Assembly: GCA_022844105.1 (NCBI GenBank)
Contig: JALHMJ010000002.1
Span: forward strand, 1-64,000
DNA from: Hyphomicrobium sp.
Lineage (GTDB): Bacteria; Pseudomonadota; Alphaproteobacteria; Rhizobiales; Hyphomicrobiaceae
DNA: 64,000 bases
Direction of reading: 5' to 3'
Shown here: positions 8,840-18,368 of the stretch, in pieces
How the letters are laid out: every line of letters begins with the position of its first letter
Numbering within the stretch: the stretch's first letter is position 1
Notes under the pieces: model-generated
What the model was told of the DNA's origin: nothing
Database searches by the model: none
What the model saw: the letters and a program-made list of their open reading frames with translations, nothing else
Program-made: the position numbers and the translations under genes

Positions 8840-10260
8840 CGGGGTCGCGTTGCCGGTTTGCTACGTTGGCGCATCAAGAAGTTGGATATGACGATCCATG
8901 CGAGAATTATATAGCTCATCTGCACAAACGCCTGGACAGAGCGCAAACCCGCGAAAATGACCATAAGGCCGAGGCCAAATATCAGCGGGCGGCTAGTACC
9001 GGAGGGGAGGAACAGAATCTTATTCCACATGCCAGCGAGGCGGCCGATGACGAACCCTCCCGCCACAACGGCCAGCATCCCAAAACTGACCCACAACTCG
9101 CCAATGATCGATGAGGTTAGTGCCACCCCCTCCTTGCCGACGAGAGAGGCCGGATCAAAGCCTGGCCCGAGAGGCTTGCCGGTCCAAATCACGCGAGGAA
9201 TGGGAAGCGTCAGCGCATGATACAGCGGCTGATGGTAAACGTAGTCGACCTTTTCTGGGTAGAAGTGAATGAGCTGTGAGAGCCTCAGAAAATTATCGTC
9301 GACGTGCAGGTGCTCGTAGTTCAGCTCAGGTCTTTCCCCTGCCCACCATGCAGCAAATCCAACATTGCGATAGCGCAACATTTCCTGCAGGCCGGTCAGG
9401 AGTACAGCGGCACCAATCACTGTGGCGATCAAAAGCTGCGGACGCAATCGGGGATTGGCTGCTACCCAAGTCATTAGAGCGGCACCGACCGCGACCCCGA
9501 TAACACGACGTCCGCCGCCCTGAGCCAGAAACGCGATCATAACAGCCGAAAGAACCACGCCGAAGATGGCACGCTTATCGAGGGCTCCGGTGCGCGTCAC
9601 GAGCAAAACAGTTAAGGACGGCACGACATAACCGAAATACTGCATGTGATCGAGAAATGCCTCAGATCCGCCGAATTGTCCTCGCGACCAAGGGGCCGAC
9701 CAACGTGGCACGCCGAGGCCTTGGATCATGACGAGAGGGTCGAACCCAGCGCCGATCGCGAACTTTGCCATCCCGAGCGCAAACGCCAGGAGCAGCGCCG
9801 AAAAGAGCATTCGGTTGGAAAAATCCTTACTTGCGGCCTTCGTGACGGAGTTCGGCAGGCGCCACCCGCGTCCACTCGCGCCAATCCAAACTGCTGCGGC
9901 GAATACGCCAACAGTTATGTACGCTATGCGAACATCCGCATCGGAAACCCAATCGAATGCATACGCGGACTGCAGCATATCAAGCATGAGCCAGTAAACC
10001 AGCCCGACCATGATGGCGTTTTCGATCCTGAGGCTGAATCGGAGATCGAAACGGACGCGGAGGGCAAGCGGAAGTAGCAGCCCGAGAGTCATATAGACCG
10101 ATGGCCAGAAAAGACCTTCCGGGTCACTGAGGTCATAAGGTACAAAGGCTTGCGCAAATATAGTGCCGGTGGCGATCGACAAAACCGCGGCGAGCGCGAC
10201 CCCGAGATCGAGTTGCCCGTTGGTCTTCGATTGAGGTAAGATCGGATGGCTGCGCCGCAT
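8836..10260 (-). CDS. Polytopic membrane protein, probable Wzy-like polymerase
   Basis: A 474-aa protein with about ten to twelve hydrophobic segments (for example near residues 20-40, 55-70, 120-150, 210-240, 370-470) and a large periplasmic-type loop near residues 300-360 holding HVDDNFLRLSQLIHFYPEK and the LPRVIW-like block. This fits oligosaccharide repeat-unit polymerases of the O-antigen polymerase group, which link lipid-carried units on the periplasmic face. Sequence is poorly conserved in that group, so the call rests on topology, loop and position between two GT4 genes. It overlaps both neighbours (ATGA downstream, TAATG upstream). A polymerase beside an ABC exporter is not the usual combination, so a different membrane transferase role remains possible. 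Confidence 0.65.
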   Translation of the reverse strand: MRRSHPILPQSKTNGQLDLGVALAAVLSIATGTIFAQAFVPYDLSDPEGLFWPSVYMTLGLLLPLALRVRFDLRFSLRIENAIMVGLVYWLMLDMLQSAYAFDWVSDADVRIAYITVGVFAAAVWIGASGRGWRLPNSVTKAASKDFSNRMLFSALLLAFALGMAKFAIGAGFDPLVMIQGLGVPRWSAPWSRGQFGGSEAFLDHMQYFGYVVPSLTVLLVTRTGALDKRAIFGVVLSAVMIAFLAQGGGRRVIGVAVGAALMTWVAANPRLRPQLLIATVIGAAVLLTGLQEMLRYRNVGFAAWWAGERPELNYEHLHVDDNFLRLSQLIHFYPEKVDYVYHQPLYHALTLPIPRVIWTGKPLGPGFDPASLVGKEGVALTSSIIGELWVSFGMLAVVAGGFVIGRLAGMWNKILFLPSGTSRPLIFGLGLMVIFAGLRSVQAFVQMSYIILAWIVISNFLMRQRSKPATRPR

Positions 10261-11495
10261 TAGGTGCGGCCTTGTTCCGGTGACATCTTTTGCACGACTT
10301 GCAGAAACATGGTCTCCGCCGTACTGCTCAAAATTGCCGCGCTCGTTCTGGAAATTTTGCTCATCTCGTCGATGAGAGAGGGATTATTCAGGAATCGCTC
10401 AACCGCGCAGGCAATTTCTTCCCCAGAAACCCGATCGAGAACGCATCCTGTTCGGCCGTTCTCCACAACTCGTCCGCAGTACCGCGAGGCGATCACGGGC
10501 AGGCCGGCAGACAGTGCCTCGAGCTGCGTGAGACCGAAGCCGTCAGAATGTGTGGGAAACAAGAAAATGTCCGACTGCTCGTATACCGCGCGCACCTCGC
10601 TCCGCGGAACATGCCCGCGATACGTTACATTCGGTAGGCTCGGCGAATTTGCAGCAAGGCCATCATAATCACCTCCGACGAACGAGAAGTGGACAGGCGC
10701 GCGTGCCAGAAGCTGTGCCGCTTCTATCGCCTCTAGGAATCCTTTTCGCACCGTCAGCTGTCCGAGAAATAGTATCCGCAGCGGCTGATCCTTGCTGAAG
10801 GCTCGGGGATCGTTGCGCACGGATGGCTCTACCGACGACGGCACGCCATAGAGTAGGGGTATGACGATTATTTTCGTTTCGTCTATGCCAGCCGAACAAA
10901 GCAATGAACGCGACCATTCCGAATTGACAACGATGACATTCGCAATCGCGCACTCCTCTCGCCAGTTATCCCAGTATTCATGAGGGGCTCGATCATAAGC
11001 CATTCCCCTGTTTGCATGGAGCTGGCACATCAGCTGCTCTTCGGCATAACCGCCATCAATCTGGCATAAGACCGATTTTGCGCCAAGCTCGCGGCCCGCC
11101 TCCAGGATTCGTCTTGCTGCGTAGCTATAGGCCATGACGACAGGTGTTTGAGTTTTAATTTGCGACGCAAGACCTGATCTAGCTGCTTGCGCCGCGCTCG
11201 TCTGGAACCACTCGTTGAATTCGATAATTGAAGACCACCGAGAACCCCGATTCCCGCGCTGGCCTATGCGCCGACGCAGTGCGGCCATCGTATAATGCGT
11301 CACTTTTGCGTCGCGCAAATCGGGGTGATAGCGCCCACGCAAACTTCGACCGGCGCGGCCAATCGGCAGCTGGGTCATAAGGCTTGGAGGTGCCCAGACG
11401 TCCGTGACCAACTCCGTCAACAACTTGGATCGATGCAATGCCCGAGCGAGGGCGTAGTGCTCTCGCGCACCGAGTTGGCAGATCACCACGCTCAC
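10260..11495 (-). CDS. GT4 glycosyltransferase
   Basis: A 411-aa GT-B enzyme beginning at a GTG codon. RILFLGQLTVRKGFLEAIEA opens the donor domain near residue 235, and LFPTHSDGFGLTQLEALSAG is the donor-binding motif with its E. The N-terminal half has VICQLGAREHYALARAL, typical of a group of GT4 enzymes in EPS clusters. It overlaps the following membrane-protein gene by one base (TAATG). It should act in the cytoplasm on the lipid-linked glycan; specificity is unknown. Confidence 0.87.
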   Translation of the reverse strand: MSVVICQLGAREHYALARALHRSKLLTELVTDVWAPPSLMTQLPIGRAGRSLRGRYHPDLRDAKVTHYTMAALRRRIGQRGNRGSRWSSIIEFNEWFQTSAAQAARSGLASQIKTQTPVVMAYSYAARRILEAGRELGAKSVLCQIDGGYAEEQLMCQLHANRGMAYDRAPHEYWDNWREECAIANVIVVNSEWSRSLLCSAGIDETKIIVIPLLYGVPSSVEPSVRNDPRAFSKDQPLRILFLGQLTVRKGFLEAIEAAQLLARAPVHFSFVGGDYDGLAANSPSLPNVTYRGHVPRSEVRAVYEQSDIFLFPTHSDGFGLTQLEALSAGLPVIASRYCGRVVENGRTGCVLDRVSGEEIACAVERFLNNPSLIDEMSKISRTSAAILSSTAETMFLQVVQKMSPEQGRT

Positions 11496-11535
11496 TTGCC
11501 GATGACCTCGCGATGAGACGGCGCGATGCGAATAA

Positions 11536-12426
11536 TCATCGGTCGGTCACGAGTTGAGCCCCGGTTCCTGCCTCCAATACCGATGATTTCCGAAGTTCGG
11601 CCCGGCGTTTCATCGTCGAGACGGATACAGGATGGCGCAGATGTCGGTGGCGCCAAATGTGGGTCGGTATCGCTGCTAGTCCAGACACGACCCCCGCCCT
11701 CCTAGCGTGGCGCAGACACCAGATGACTCGATTGGCGACTTGGAGTGCACCATAGGGCCAATAGGATTTCGGGTAACGAAGAGCGGCGAGGAGCGCGACA
11801 TTCGCGATAGCTCCTGCATTAATTGCAGGCGTTGCGTGATGCGCCAAATCACTGTCATGGAAGACGCGGAGGGATGGAGACGCAATAATCGATCCCCCAA
11901 GGTCAAGAACCCGTAAGGCGAGATCCTCCTCCTCCATACCATAGGCTACAGCGAGCGGTACAAACCCTCCTGCCTCCAAGAAAGCTCGGCGGCGAAACAC
12001 AGCGCCGCCGGCGCCGAAACTCGCAGTTTCGCGAGTTGGACCAATATCGGACGGGACAAGCTCGTTGCGGTGATAAATGCTAGCGGAAAATATTGCGGCG
12101 TTCGGAAATTCTAGAGCCAGCGCCGAGGTACGCGCAAAGTAATCGCCGTCGACTGGATAGGAATCATCGTCAAAACTTGCCACGAGTTCGTTTCGCGCCG
12201 CCTTGATGAGCTTATTGCGTCCCCCACCGGGACCTACCGTTGAGTAGCTCATTAGGATCTCTATTTGTGGAAACGCGGCGTGTACCGCATCCGCGCAGCC
12301 CGTCTCGTTGGCATCGACGTGGACGATAATCTCGTTCGGAGCAGGCACCAATGATTTGAGACGCGAGAGGGTCACAATCGTCTTTTCGATACGTTGGCAT
12401 GCCGTAACGATCGCGCTTACCTTCAA
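11536..12426 (-). CDS. GT2 glycosyltransferase
   Basis: A 296-aa GT-A family 2 transferase. VSAIVTACQRIEKTIVTL opens the domain at residue 3, EIIVHVDANETG follows, and LVASFDDDSYPVDGDYF contains the DxD metal site. GMEEEDLALRVLDLG is the ED motif used by inverting GT2 enzymes. It begins with TTG at 12426, and this overlaps the upstream hydrolase stop by four bases (TTGA), a coupling that supports the start. C-terminal residues are basic and slightly amphipathic. The sugar added is unknown. Confidence 0.85.
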   Translation of the reverse strand: MKVSAIVTACQRIEKTIVTLSRLKSLVPAPNEIIVHVDANETGCADAVHAAFPQIEILMSYSTVGPGGGRNKLIKAARNELVASFDDDSYPVDGDYFARTSALALEFPNAAIFSASIYHRNELVPSDIGPTRETASFGAGGAVFRRRAFLEAGGFVPLAVAYGMEEEDLALRVLDLGGSIIASPSLRVFHDSDLAHHATPAINAGAIANVALLAALRYPKSYWPYGALQVANRVIWCLRHARRAGVVSGLAAIPTHIWRHRHLRHPVSVSTMKRRAELRKSSVLEAGTGAQLVTDR

Positions 12427-13328
12427 CTTGACACCAGAGAAATAGGTAACAATTTCTTCGTGGTAATGTATCTCATAAGGATTTTAGCCATAAGCCGTGC
12501 GCCATCCTGATTTACGTGTTGCTGATCGCGAAAGAACGCAGTTGATCTATCTTCATATAATGCTTTTTCCCACTCCACAAAATCGACCTGCCGAGCCAAG
12601 CACCACTGCCGGATTTGTTCGTTTCGCCTGCGAATAATCTCGAGAGTGCCGGGATACATATCCTCCCCCATCGGCGTCATTTCCAAGACCGTTACAGCCA
12701 CACCCGCCGACTGTATCCGCGTGACCAATTGTGCGAATTGTCTGAAGACGACTTCGTCTGCCACCAGGGGCTGCCGACCATGCTTAAGCAAAGCATGCCT
12801 CGCTTTTTGCTTTGCCCAGTCAATGAACTTCTGCTTTGCTCGACGCCATGGGTTGCTATTAAAATATGGCCTGGGGTCCATTGCATGATAATGGCGCCAA
12901 GATTTTGGAAGCCAACTAGGCCAATTTCCAGTCAGCGATGCGCTTGGTCGAGCCACCGCCTCATGAGTTCCCAAAAGCAGAAAAGCGCGATCCGGAGCTA
13001 GCGCCAGGATTTTGCGCACACGAGCTAATTCATCAGCAACACGGCAGGATTCGACTGCGAGATTGACCAGCCAAAGGGCGCTACTCGTTTTTTCTGCATC
13101 AAAATCAATTAAGGAGGCCGAATTGTAGGAGCTGAGATCCCTGTAATCATTCAAATTGACCAGTCGCCATCTCAGCCCATGAATCGGCATATTCGACCGC
13201 TTCCGGAGCAGTTGCATCAATTCACTTACATAGTTCACGCGTTGAGAGCCTATCCCCTCAGTGAGGCTATCGCCTAGGAATACCCAGACCTTGCAGCCTT
13301 GACGGCTGGAAAACGCATCTATCGTCAT
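12423..13328 (-). CDS. SGNH/GDSL-type hydrolase
   Basis: A 301-aa protein with the block I motif FLGDSLTEG (serine nucleophile near residue 19) and the C-terminal DQQHVNQDG, which supplies the Asp-x-x-His of the triad. A GTHEA segment near residue 125 could be the block III region. No signal peptide is visible, so it may act in the cytoplasm, for example as an O-acetyl esterase or a sugar O-acyltransferase on the glycan. The gene is visibly poorer in GC than its neighbours: rows starting at 12481, 12541 and 13081 have 29, 26 and 25 G+C out of 60, against 37 of 60 in the row at 16681. That suggests a separate origin for this part of the cluster. Confidence 0.75.
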   Translation of the reverse strand: MTIDAFSSRQGCKVWVFLGDSLTEGIGSQRVNYVSELMQLLRKRSNMPIHGLRWRLVNLNDYRDLSSYNSASLIDFDAEKTSSALWLVNLAVESCRVADELARVRKILALAPDRAFLLLGTHEAVARPSASLTGNWPSWLPKSWRHYHAMDPRPYFNSNPWRRAKQKFIDWAKQKARHALLKHGRQPLVADEVVFRQFAQLVTRIQSAGVAVTVLEMTPMGEDMYPGTLEIIRRRNEQIRQWCLARQVDFVEWEKALYEDRSTAFFRDQQHVNQDGARLMAKILMRYITTKKLLPISLVSS

Positions 13329-13347
13329 GCAAGTGCGCTCTAATTAA

Positions 13348-14304
13348 TTAGCTGCGATTGACGAGACGGAATGCTGCAAGCAATCCGTGAAGACCACCTG
13401 CAGCACGATTCGCTATTCGCCCTAGACCACGAAGACGCATTAGCCCCCCTAAGAACGCACTACCGTTTTCTATTGTCCAATAGGTTGCCACGAGCGATGC
13501 AGACACGGCTCTGCTTTTCCCCATTGTTTGGCGCAATATTTGGTAGCGATTGTAGATATCGTCTCTTGCCGATTCGTAGGCCGTTAGGCGACCGCCTGGC
13601 GCATGGTGATGATAGAGCCTTGCCTGCGGGCAGAAAATGATGATTCCATTCTTACGAAGCTTAATTGACAAATCGACGTCCTCGTTGATGGTTGCTCTAT
13701 CGAAAAAGAAATCCGAAAATCCCCCCGCCGCTATGAACTGATGTCGTGGAATTAAACTGCTGCCCGCGCCAAGCCAATCCATCGGGGTTGGAAATGTGAG
13801 CTCATCAACGTAACCGTAGCGCAGGAGTGGCCCAATAACTCTACCCTGCCAGCTTTCTCCCCGAATTCCGTAAAATAGGCGCATGTAAGCCCGCCACGCT
13901 CGGATTGGACGAGGCCATGGTTGGTTGCCAAGTGTAGCGGTAGCGGCTACCACGTCCGCACGAGCCGCAAGGCCTGCAACAAGTTGTTCAACGCATTGTG
14001 GCTCGAGTTCGACATCATCATCGAGCATCAAGAGAAGCTCACCTCTCGACGCCTCTATAGCAGCCTCGCGTTGACGAACCGCGTTTGCAGGCCGAACCAA
14101 GATGCGCTTAATGACAAGCCCAAGATTTTTCCAGCGGCTATCTTCAAGAAGCTTCGCCGTGGCATCGTCGGAACCTCCGTCCGCAACGACCACCTCGTCG
14201 ACCCGATGCGTCTGCGCTGCAAGCGACCTCAGCAAGCGAGCCAGCGACTCGGGGCGACCAATGGTCGGCACGATCGCACTTATATTGGGGGAAAGCTCTT
14301 CCAT
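13348..14304 (-). CDS. GT2 glycosyltransferase
   Basis: A 318-aa GT-A enzyme. ISAIVPTIGRPESLARLLRS begins the domain at residue 8, EVVVADGGSDD follows, and LLMLDDDVELEP carries the DxD site. NEDVDLSIKLRKNG holds the catalytic ED pair and LYHHHAPGG is a common motif in rhamnosyl- and mannosyl-type GT2 enzymes of O-antigen loci. It is separated from the downstream SGNH gene by 19 bases and from the upstream methyltransferase gene by 18 bases. Donor sugar is unknown. Confidence 0.87.
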   Translation of the reverse strand: MEELSPNISAIVPTIGRPESLARLLRSLAAQTHRVDEVVVADGGSDDATAKLLEDSRWKNLGLVIKRILVRPANAVRQREAAIEASRGELLLMLDDDVELEPQCVEQLVAGLAARADVVAATATLGNQPWPRPIRAWRAYMRLFYGIRGESWQGRVIGPLLRYGYVDELTFPTPMDWLGAGSSLIPRHQFIAAGGFSDFFFDRATINEDVDLSIKLRKNGIIIFCPQARLYHHHAPGGRLTAYESARDDIYNRYQILRQTMGKSRAVSASLVATYWTIENGSAFLGGLMRLRGLGRIANRAAGGLHGLLAAFRLVNRS

Positions 14305-14322
14305 GACCGCAGGCGGGACGCT

Positions 14323-15045
14323 CTAAAAATCAATGAATGCTAAGCTGGCGTTGCCATCCTTCGTCTTTCGGAATGCCCGCAACTGCGTCCTGCCGACAAA
14401 CTCACCGAGCCGACGACGAAGGCGATCCCGCGACTTCGTCAGGTACCTGTCGAGTGGGTAAGGCTCAAAGGTCTCACAGCAATTGCGTCCGATAAAGCGG
14501 AGCACCTTCGCCACGTGGCGGTCTGAGCTGTCGTCGAACAGTATCAGCCCCCCGGGCGTCAGCATCCGACCAGCGAAGTAGAAATCGAGAAATACGTCCT
14601 CGAACTGGTGCGAGCCGTCAACATAGACGAAGTCGAACCGCTCCCCCTCGTGCATCAATCGTGCAAGCACAGTCGATGAGATATCCTCGATGATGCGCAC
14701 GTAATCCTTGAGACCGGCCAATAACAGCTGCTCGGTCGCGACGTTGTCCCAATAGCTAGTCTGTGCAAGATCGATTGCAGTATGGGCAGGCCGCGCGCCA
14801 TTGCCGAGTTCACGATGCGTTGCAGCGATTGCAAGCGCGGAGCCACCGAACGCAAGCCCCACCTCAAGCGTGCGCCCGGGCCTGTGATCAAGCATGACCC
14901 CACGGAGATAGTGGATGTTATTCCGTGTTGAAAGCGAGGCGAGATTATCAAACGCCTTGCCACTCGCACCGGTTAGCGTTCGCGACGTGTAGAGCGATTG
15001 GAGCTGTGTGCACCAGGGGAATTCTGCCTGCTCCGAAGTCGTCAT
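14323..15045 (-). CDS. Class I SAM methyltransferase (Methyltransf_24/CmcI-like)
   Basis: A 240-aa methyltransferase. Motif I reads TLEVGLAFGGSALAIA near residue 57, and FDFVYVDGSHQFEDVFLDF near residue 135 is the block with metal-binding acidic residues typical of the CmcI/Methyltransf_24 group. LTPGGLILFDD follows. It sits three bases downstream of another methyltransferase gene of the same broad type. It probably O-methylates a sugar in the glycan; which position or sugar cannot be inferred. Confidence 0.85.
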   Translation of the reverse strand: MTTSEQAEFPWCTQLQSLYTSRTLTGASGKAFDNLASLSTRNNIHYLRGVMLDHRPGRTLEVGLAFGGSALAIAATHRELGNGARPAHTAIDLAQTSYWDNVATEQLLLAGLKDYVRIIEDISSTVLARLMHEGERFDFVYVDGSHQFEDVFLDFYFAGRMLTPGGLILFDDSSDRHVAKVLRFIGRNCCETFEPYPLDRYLTKSRDRLRRRLGEFVGRTQLRAFRKTKDGNASLAFIDF

Positions 15046-15048
15046 GTC

Positions 15049-15993
15049 TCAACCCTCCCGCCGCATCCAGAAGCTCGCTGGCAGAGTTCCACCCTCTCGT
15101 CCGGAGTAGAGTTGTGCGACCGCCGCATGATACTTGCTCCATATCCACGCGTTGGCAAGCTGCACAGAATAGGCCGTGTTGAAGCTTAAGAATGCTTCCA
15201 GCATGTACTGTTCGTTGAAGGCCTGACGGCGCTTGAGCACCCACTCTGCTGGATAGTCAGTCGGGAAAAAAATGTCATGGACGTGGACCCACACGCCAGG
15301 CTTCAAGCGTGGCAGAATATCGAGCAGCTCAAAACAGACGTCGCTTCCCGTATTCGCAACGTGGCTGGAGTCAATCATTAGTATGTCGTTGGCCCCGAGC
15401 TGATCGAAGTACGCGAGCGGCACATCCTGGACCCGTTTTTTCACGAGCTCGAACTTTGCTCCCGATGACGTGAGCCTTGGCTCGGGAAAGGGCTCAATGC
15501 AAACCAAGCGTCCTTGTTGGCCGGATTGCTGATTGCGGGCGAGCGCCTTACTTGCGATCTGCGTCGAGTAGCCCGACCCAATTTCAATCACGAGACGCGG
15601 TCCGAGTTCACGGATGAGCGAGTAATAGACCGCAGCATCAAGACCCGCGAAATACGAGTTTGCAAAGTCGAAACCCTGCGGTGGAGGCAGGGATCCGCAC
15701 CCCGCAATCTCCTCGCCATAGGCCTGGCCGAGATGAAGTGCGAAAGCCACTTGCTCGCTCTCGCGAAAATCGACCGCCGACGATAGTCGGGGTTTAACGA
15801 GGCGGTCGGGAGTAATCTGGCGGAAGTCAGGAACCGGATCATAATAATGGATGGCGCGTACGTGATACCCCCAGCGATCGGTGAGATCCGGGCGTCCGTG
15901 CAGGAGATGCAGGAGATGCGCTGCCAATTTGGTTGGAACGGCTCCGGCGAACGCCAAAAAGACCCGTTCAACACTACGTCTAAGTTGCTTCAC
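15049..15993 (-). CDS. Class I SAM methyltransferase
   Basis: A 314-aa protein. The SAM-binding motif is LVIEIGSGYSTQIASKAL near residue 145, followed by DILMIDSSHVANTGSDV and GVWVHVHDIFFP, which mark the Methyltransf_24 group. The first 110 residues hold no recognised domain. It starts with GTG, which overlaps the stop of the upstream transferase gene by four bases (GTGA). The combination with the next gene suggests two methylations of the same oligosaccharide. Confidence 0.8.
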   Translation of the reverse strand: MKQLRRSVERVFLAFAGAVPTKLAAHLLHLLHGRPDLTDRWGYHVRAIHYYDPVPDFRQITPDRLVKPRLSSAVDFRESEQVAFALHLGQAYGEEIAGCGSLPPPQGFDFANSYFAGLDAAVYYSLIRELGPRLVIEIGSGYSTQIASKALARNQQSGQQGRLVCIEPFPEPRLTSSGAKFELVKKRVQDVPLAYFDQLGANDILMIDSSHVANTGSDVCFELLDILPRLKPGVWVHVHDIFFPTDYPAEWVLKRRQAFNEQYMLEAFLSFNTAYSVQLANAWIWSKYHAAVAQLYSGREGGTLPASFWMRREG

Positions 15994-17273
15994 CGAATGC
16001 CAATTTCTGCTGGCGGCATCGCGATACCTTCGCCACTGCGACCTGAGCCAGTTTGCTCGACTTCCACATGCCCGTGGAGGGCACGCATAAGCACGCGTGC
16101 CGCCGCCGCGTGCGAGAACATCGCTTCACCCACGGCCATCGCCCTTGTGGCCAGGGCCAGACGATGCGACGGTTCGTTGGCAAGCCGTGTCACAGCGGCG
16201 ACCATCGCCGCCTCGGCTTCGTGGCTGACTACCTCAGCAACGCCGGGGTTCTCGCGCGCCCAGCGAACGGCGGAGCAATCTTCGGGGCCGCAGATAAGCA
16301 ACGGCAGCGCAGCGGCTGTATAATCCGTGAGCTTGCTCGGAAACGAGATGCGCATGTTCGCGCGGTCCGCTTCCGCGAACGACATCGGGACGAAGAGCGC
16401 GTCGGCCTCATCCCGCATCACCTCGATGAGTCGCGCCGAGGGCAACAACCCACCGAGCACAATGTTCGGCCCAACCAGACTGCTCGCCAACGCGGCCTCC
16501 TCGGAGATCGGGCCATAGATCACAAGGCGTCCGCCGACCATTGCCAGTGCTGCTGCGAGCTGCCGCAGCAGCGCGACGACGCCGCCACTGTTGATCGTAC
16601 CGGCAAACACGCAGGTAAAGGGCTTATCCATTCGAGAGAGGCGCCGCGGCGGACCGTCGTAGCACACGGCATCGAGCGCCCGCGACGGATAGAGTACGTC
16701 TCCTGGGACGCCGTAGCGGCGCTCATATTCTTCCGCCATGAAGGGAGAGACACACAGCCGCGACGCCGCGCGGCAATAAATGCCGCCGAATACGTTTTCC
16801 TTCCAGTGTTGCATGACGCCCGCACGCGCCCATTCGTCGTGACATATGAGGTGCAGCGCGATATTGAGCCGTTCCGCGAGAGCCGCCGCGGTGAGCCACG
16901 AATAGCCGTGAGCAACTGTAAGGATAGCCTCCGGCCGATCCGCCTGCGCCAGCGGCATGAGTTGGCTTGCACGCAGGGCTGCACTGCGCAGTCCAGCAGC
17001 GACGTACCAAGGATGGAGGCGTGTCGATTGCAGTCGCACGAACGGCATCAGCCGATGATAGTAAGCAACATCAGACAGCCGCCGCTCCGGCAGCGAAGCG
17101 AGCGTTCCCGCCTCGACAATCGTCAGCCGCTCCTTCGGGTAGTCCTCAAGCAGACGATAGAGCAGCGCCGAACCGTGATACGACGCCTCAACCGGCACAT
17201 CGGCGAGGTAGAGCAGACGCGGCGGAGCAGCTGCTCCAGTTGCCGTGGCTGTTGCATCTGAAGCCGCGTCCAT
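15990..17273 (-). CDS. GT4-like glycosyltransferase
   Basis: A 427-aa protein from the preferred ATG at 17273. The longer frame to 17405 runs 118 bases into the upstream epimerase gene and is unlikely. PRLLYLADVPVEASYHGSA opens the N-terminal GT-B domain. The C-terminal half has CVFAGTINSGGVVALLRQL and LVIYGPISEEAA, then FPSKLTDYTAAALPLLICG where many GT4 enzymes bind the donor. The usual E-x7-E motif is weak, so the call is to the fold and not to a close subfamily. It lies 14 bases after the epimerase gene and is coupled to the next methyltransferase. Confidence 0.72.
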   Translation of the reverse strand: MDAASDATATATGAAAPPRLLYLADVPVEASYHGSALLYRLLEDYPKERLTIVEAGTLASLPERRLSDVAYYHRLMPFVRLQSTRLHPWYVAAGLRSAALRASQLMPLAQADRPEAILTVAHGYSWLTAAALAERLNIALHLICHDEWARAGVMQHWKENVFGGIYCRAASRLCVSPFMAEEYERRYGVPGDVLYPSRALDAVCYDGPPRRLSRMDKPFTCVFAGTINSGGVVALLRQLAAALAMVGGRLVIYGPISEEAALASSLVGPNIVLGGLLPSARLIEVMRDEADALFVPMSFAEADRANMRISFPSKLTDYTAAALPLLICGPEDCSAVRWARENPGVAEVVSHEAEAAMVAAVTRLANEPSHRLALATRAMAVGEAMFSHAAAARVLMRALHGHVEVEQTGSGRSGEGIAMPPAEIGIR

Positions 17274-17287
17274 AGATGTGGTTTGAT

Positions 17288-18340
17288 TCACGCGGCCCGG
17301 CGCAGCCAGGCGGCATGGATCTCGTTCATCGTCTCGCGCACTGGCTTGGTGATGTTCCAGTTTGGGTAGTGCGCGCGCATCTTTGAAAGGTCGGAGTAGT
17401 AGCATAGGTGATCACCAATGCGGTTCTGGTCGACGTACTCGTGCCGCATTGCATTTCCGGAAATCTCCTCAGCAATTGCGAATGCTTCAAGGATGGACAC
17501 CGAATTGTCTTTTCCTCCACCGAGATTGTAGACCTCGGCCACACGCGGCGCCTCGATGAAGGCCGCAATAAACCGCGCAACATCAAGGCTATGAATGTTG
17601 TCGCGGACTTGTTTGCCTTTGTAGCCGAAGATCCGATACAGACGCCCCTCGATATTGCAGCGAACGAGGTAGCTCAGAAATCCATGCAGCTCGACGCCGC
17701 TATGGTTCGGTCCTGTAAGACAACCGCCGCGCAGACAACATGTTGGCATGTTGAAATAGCGACCGTACTCCTGGACCATAATGTCCGCAGCAACCTTAGA
17801 AGCTCCAAATAGCGAGTGTTTGCTTTGGTCGATGCGGAATGTCTCGGCAATGCCACTGCTGTAGGTTGATTCAGCGTAATCCCAGCGGGTCTCATGCTCC
17901 ACGAGCCTGATCTCGTTGGGCGCATCCCCGTACACCTTGTTGGTGCTCATGTGGACAAACGGCGATTCCGGTGCATGGCGCCGTGTCGCTTCAAGCAGAT
18001 TGAGTGTGCCGGTCGCGTTGACATCGAAATCGTCGAATGGGCGCGAGGCGGCCAGATCATGGCTTGGCTGCGCAGCGCAATGGATGATGGCGTCGGGGCG
18101 CACCAATTTGACTAGCGCATCGATCCCCGCACGGTCACGCATGTCCACTTCATGGTGAATGAACTTGGCGTGCTGCTGCTCGAGCCGCGCCTGGTTCCAG
18201 CGCGTGTCGCCATTTGGCCCAAAGAAGTCAGCGCGCATATTGTTATCGGCGCCGTGCACCTGCCAGCCAGCGGCGCTGAAGTAGGCGACTACCTCGGACC
18301 CGATGAGGCCGGAGGAGCCGGTGACTAGAAGACATTTCAT
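17288..18340 (-). CDS. NAD-dependent epimerase, CDP-paratose 2-epimerase-like
   Basis: A 350-aa extended short-chain dehydrogenase starting at [17 protein letters not shown] (ATG at 18340; the frame open to 18424 overlaps the FkbM gene and adds 28 unrelated residues). The glycine motif is [20 protein letters not shown] after the second strand, [10 protein letters not shown] and the [13 protein letters not shown] segment are features of the CDP-tyvelose/paratose 2-epimerase group. The expected YxxxK tyrosine position is taken by FGASK after SLF, where a tyrosine is usual; the exact catalytic residue should be checked in an alignment. It makes a nucleotide sugar in the cytoplasm. No CDP-glucose pathway genes are in the window, so the true substrate may be another NDP-sugar. 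Confidence 0.82.
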   Translation of the reverse strand: MKCLLVTGSSGLIGSEVVAYFSAAGWQVHGADNNMRADFFGPNGDTRWNQARLEQQHAKFIHHEVDMRDRAGIDALVKLVRPDAIIHCAAQPSHDLAASRPFDDFDVNATGTLNLLEATRRHAPESPFVHMSTNKVYGDAPNEIRLVEHETRWDYAESTYSSGIAETFRIDQSKHSLFGASKVAADIMVQEYGRYFNMPTCCLRGGCLTGPNHSGVELHGFLSYLVRCNIEGRLYRIFGYKGKQVRDNIHSLDVARFIAAFIEAPRVAEVYNLGGGKDNSVSILEAFAIAEEISGNAMRHEYVDQNRIGDHLCYYSDLSKMRAHYPNWNITKPVRETMNEIHAAWLRRAA

Positions 18341-18368
18341 GAGGTCTCCACCGTAGACGATAGCACAG

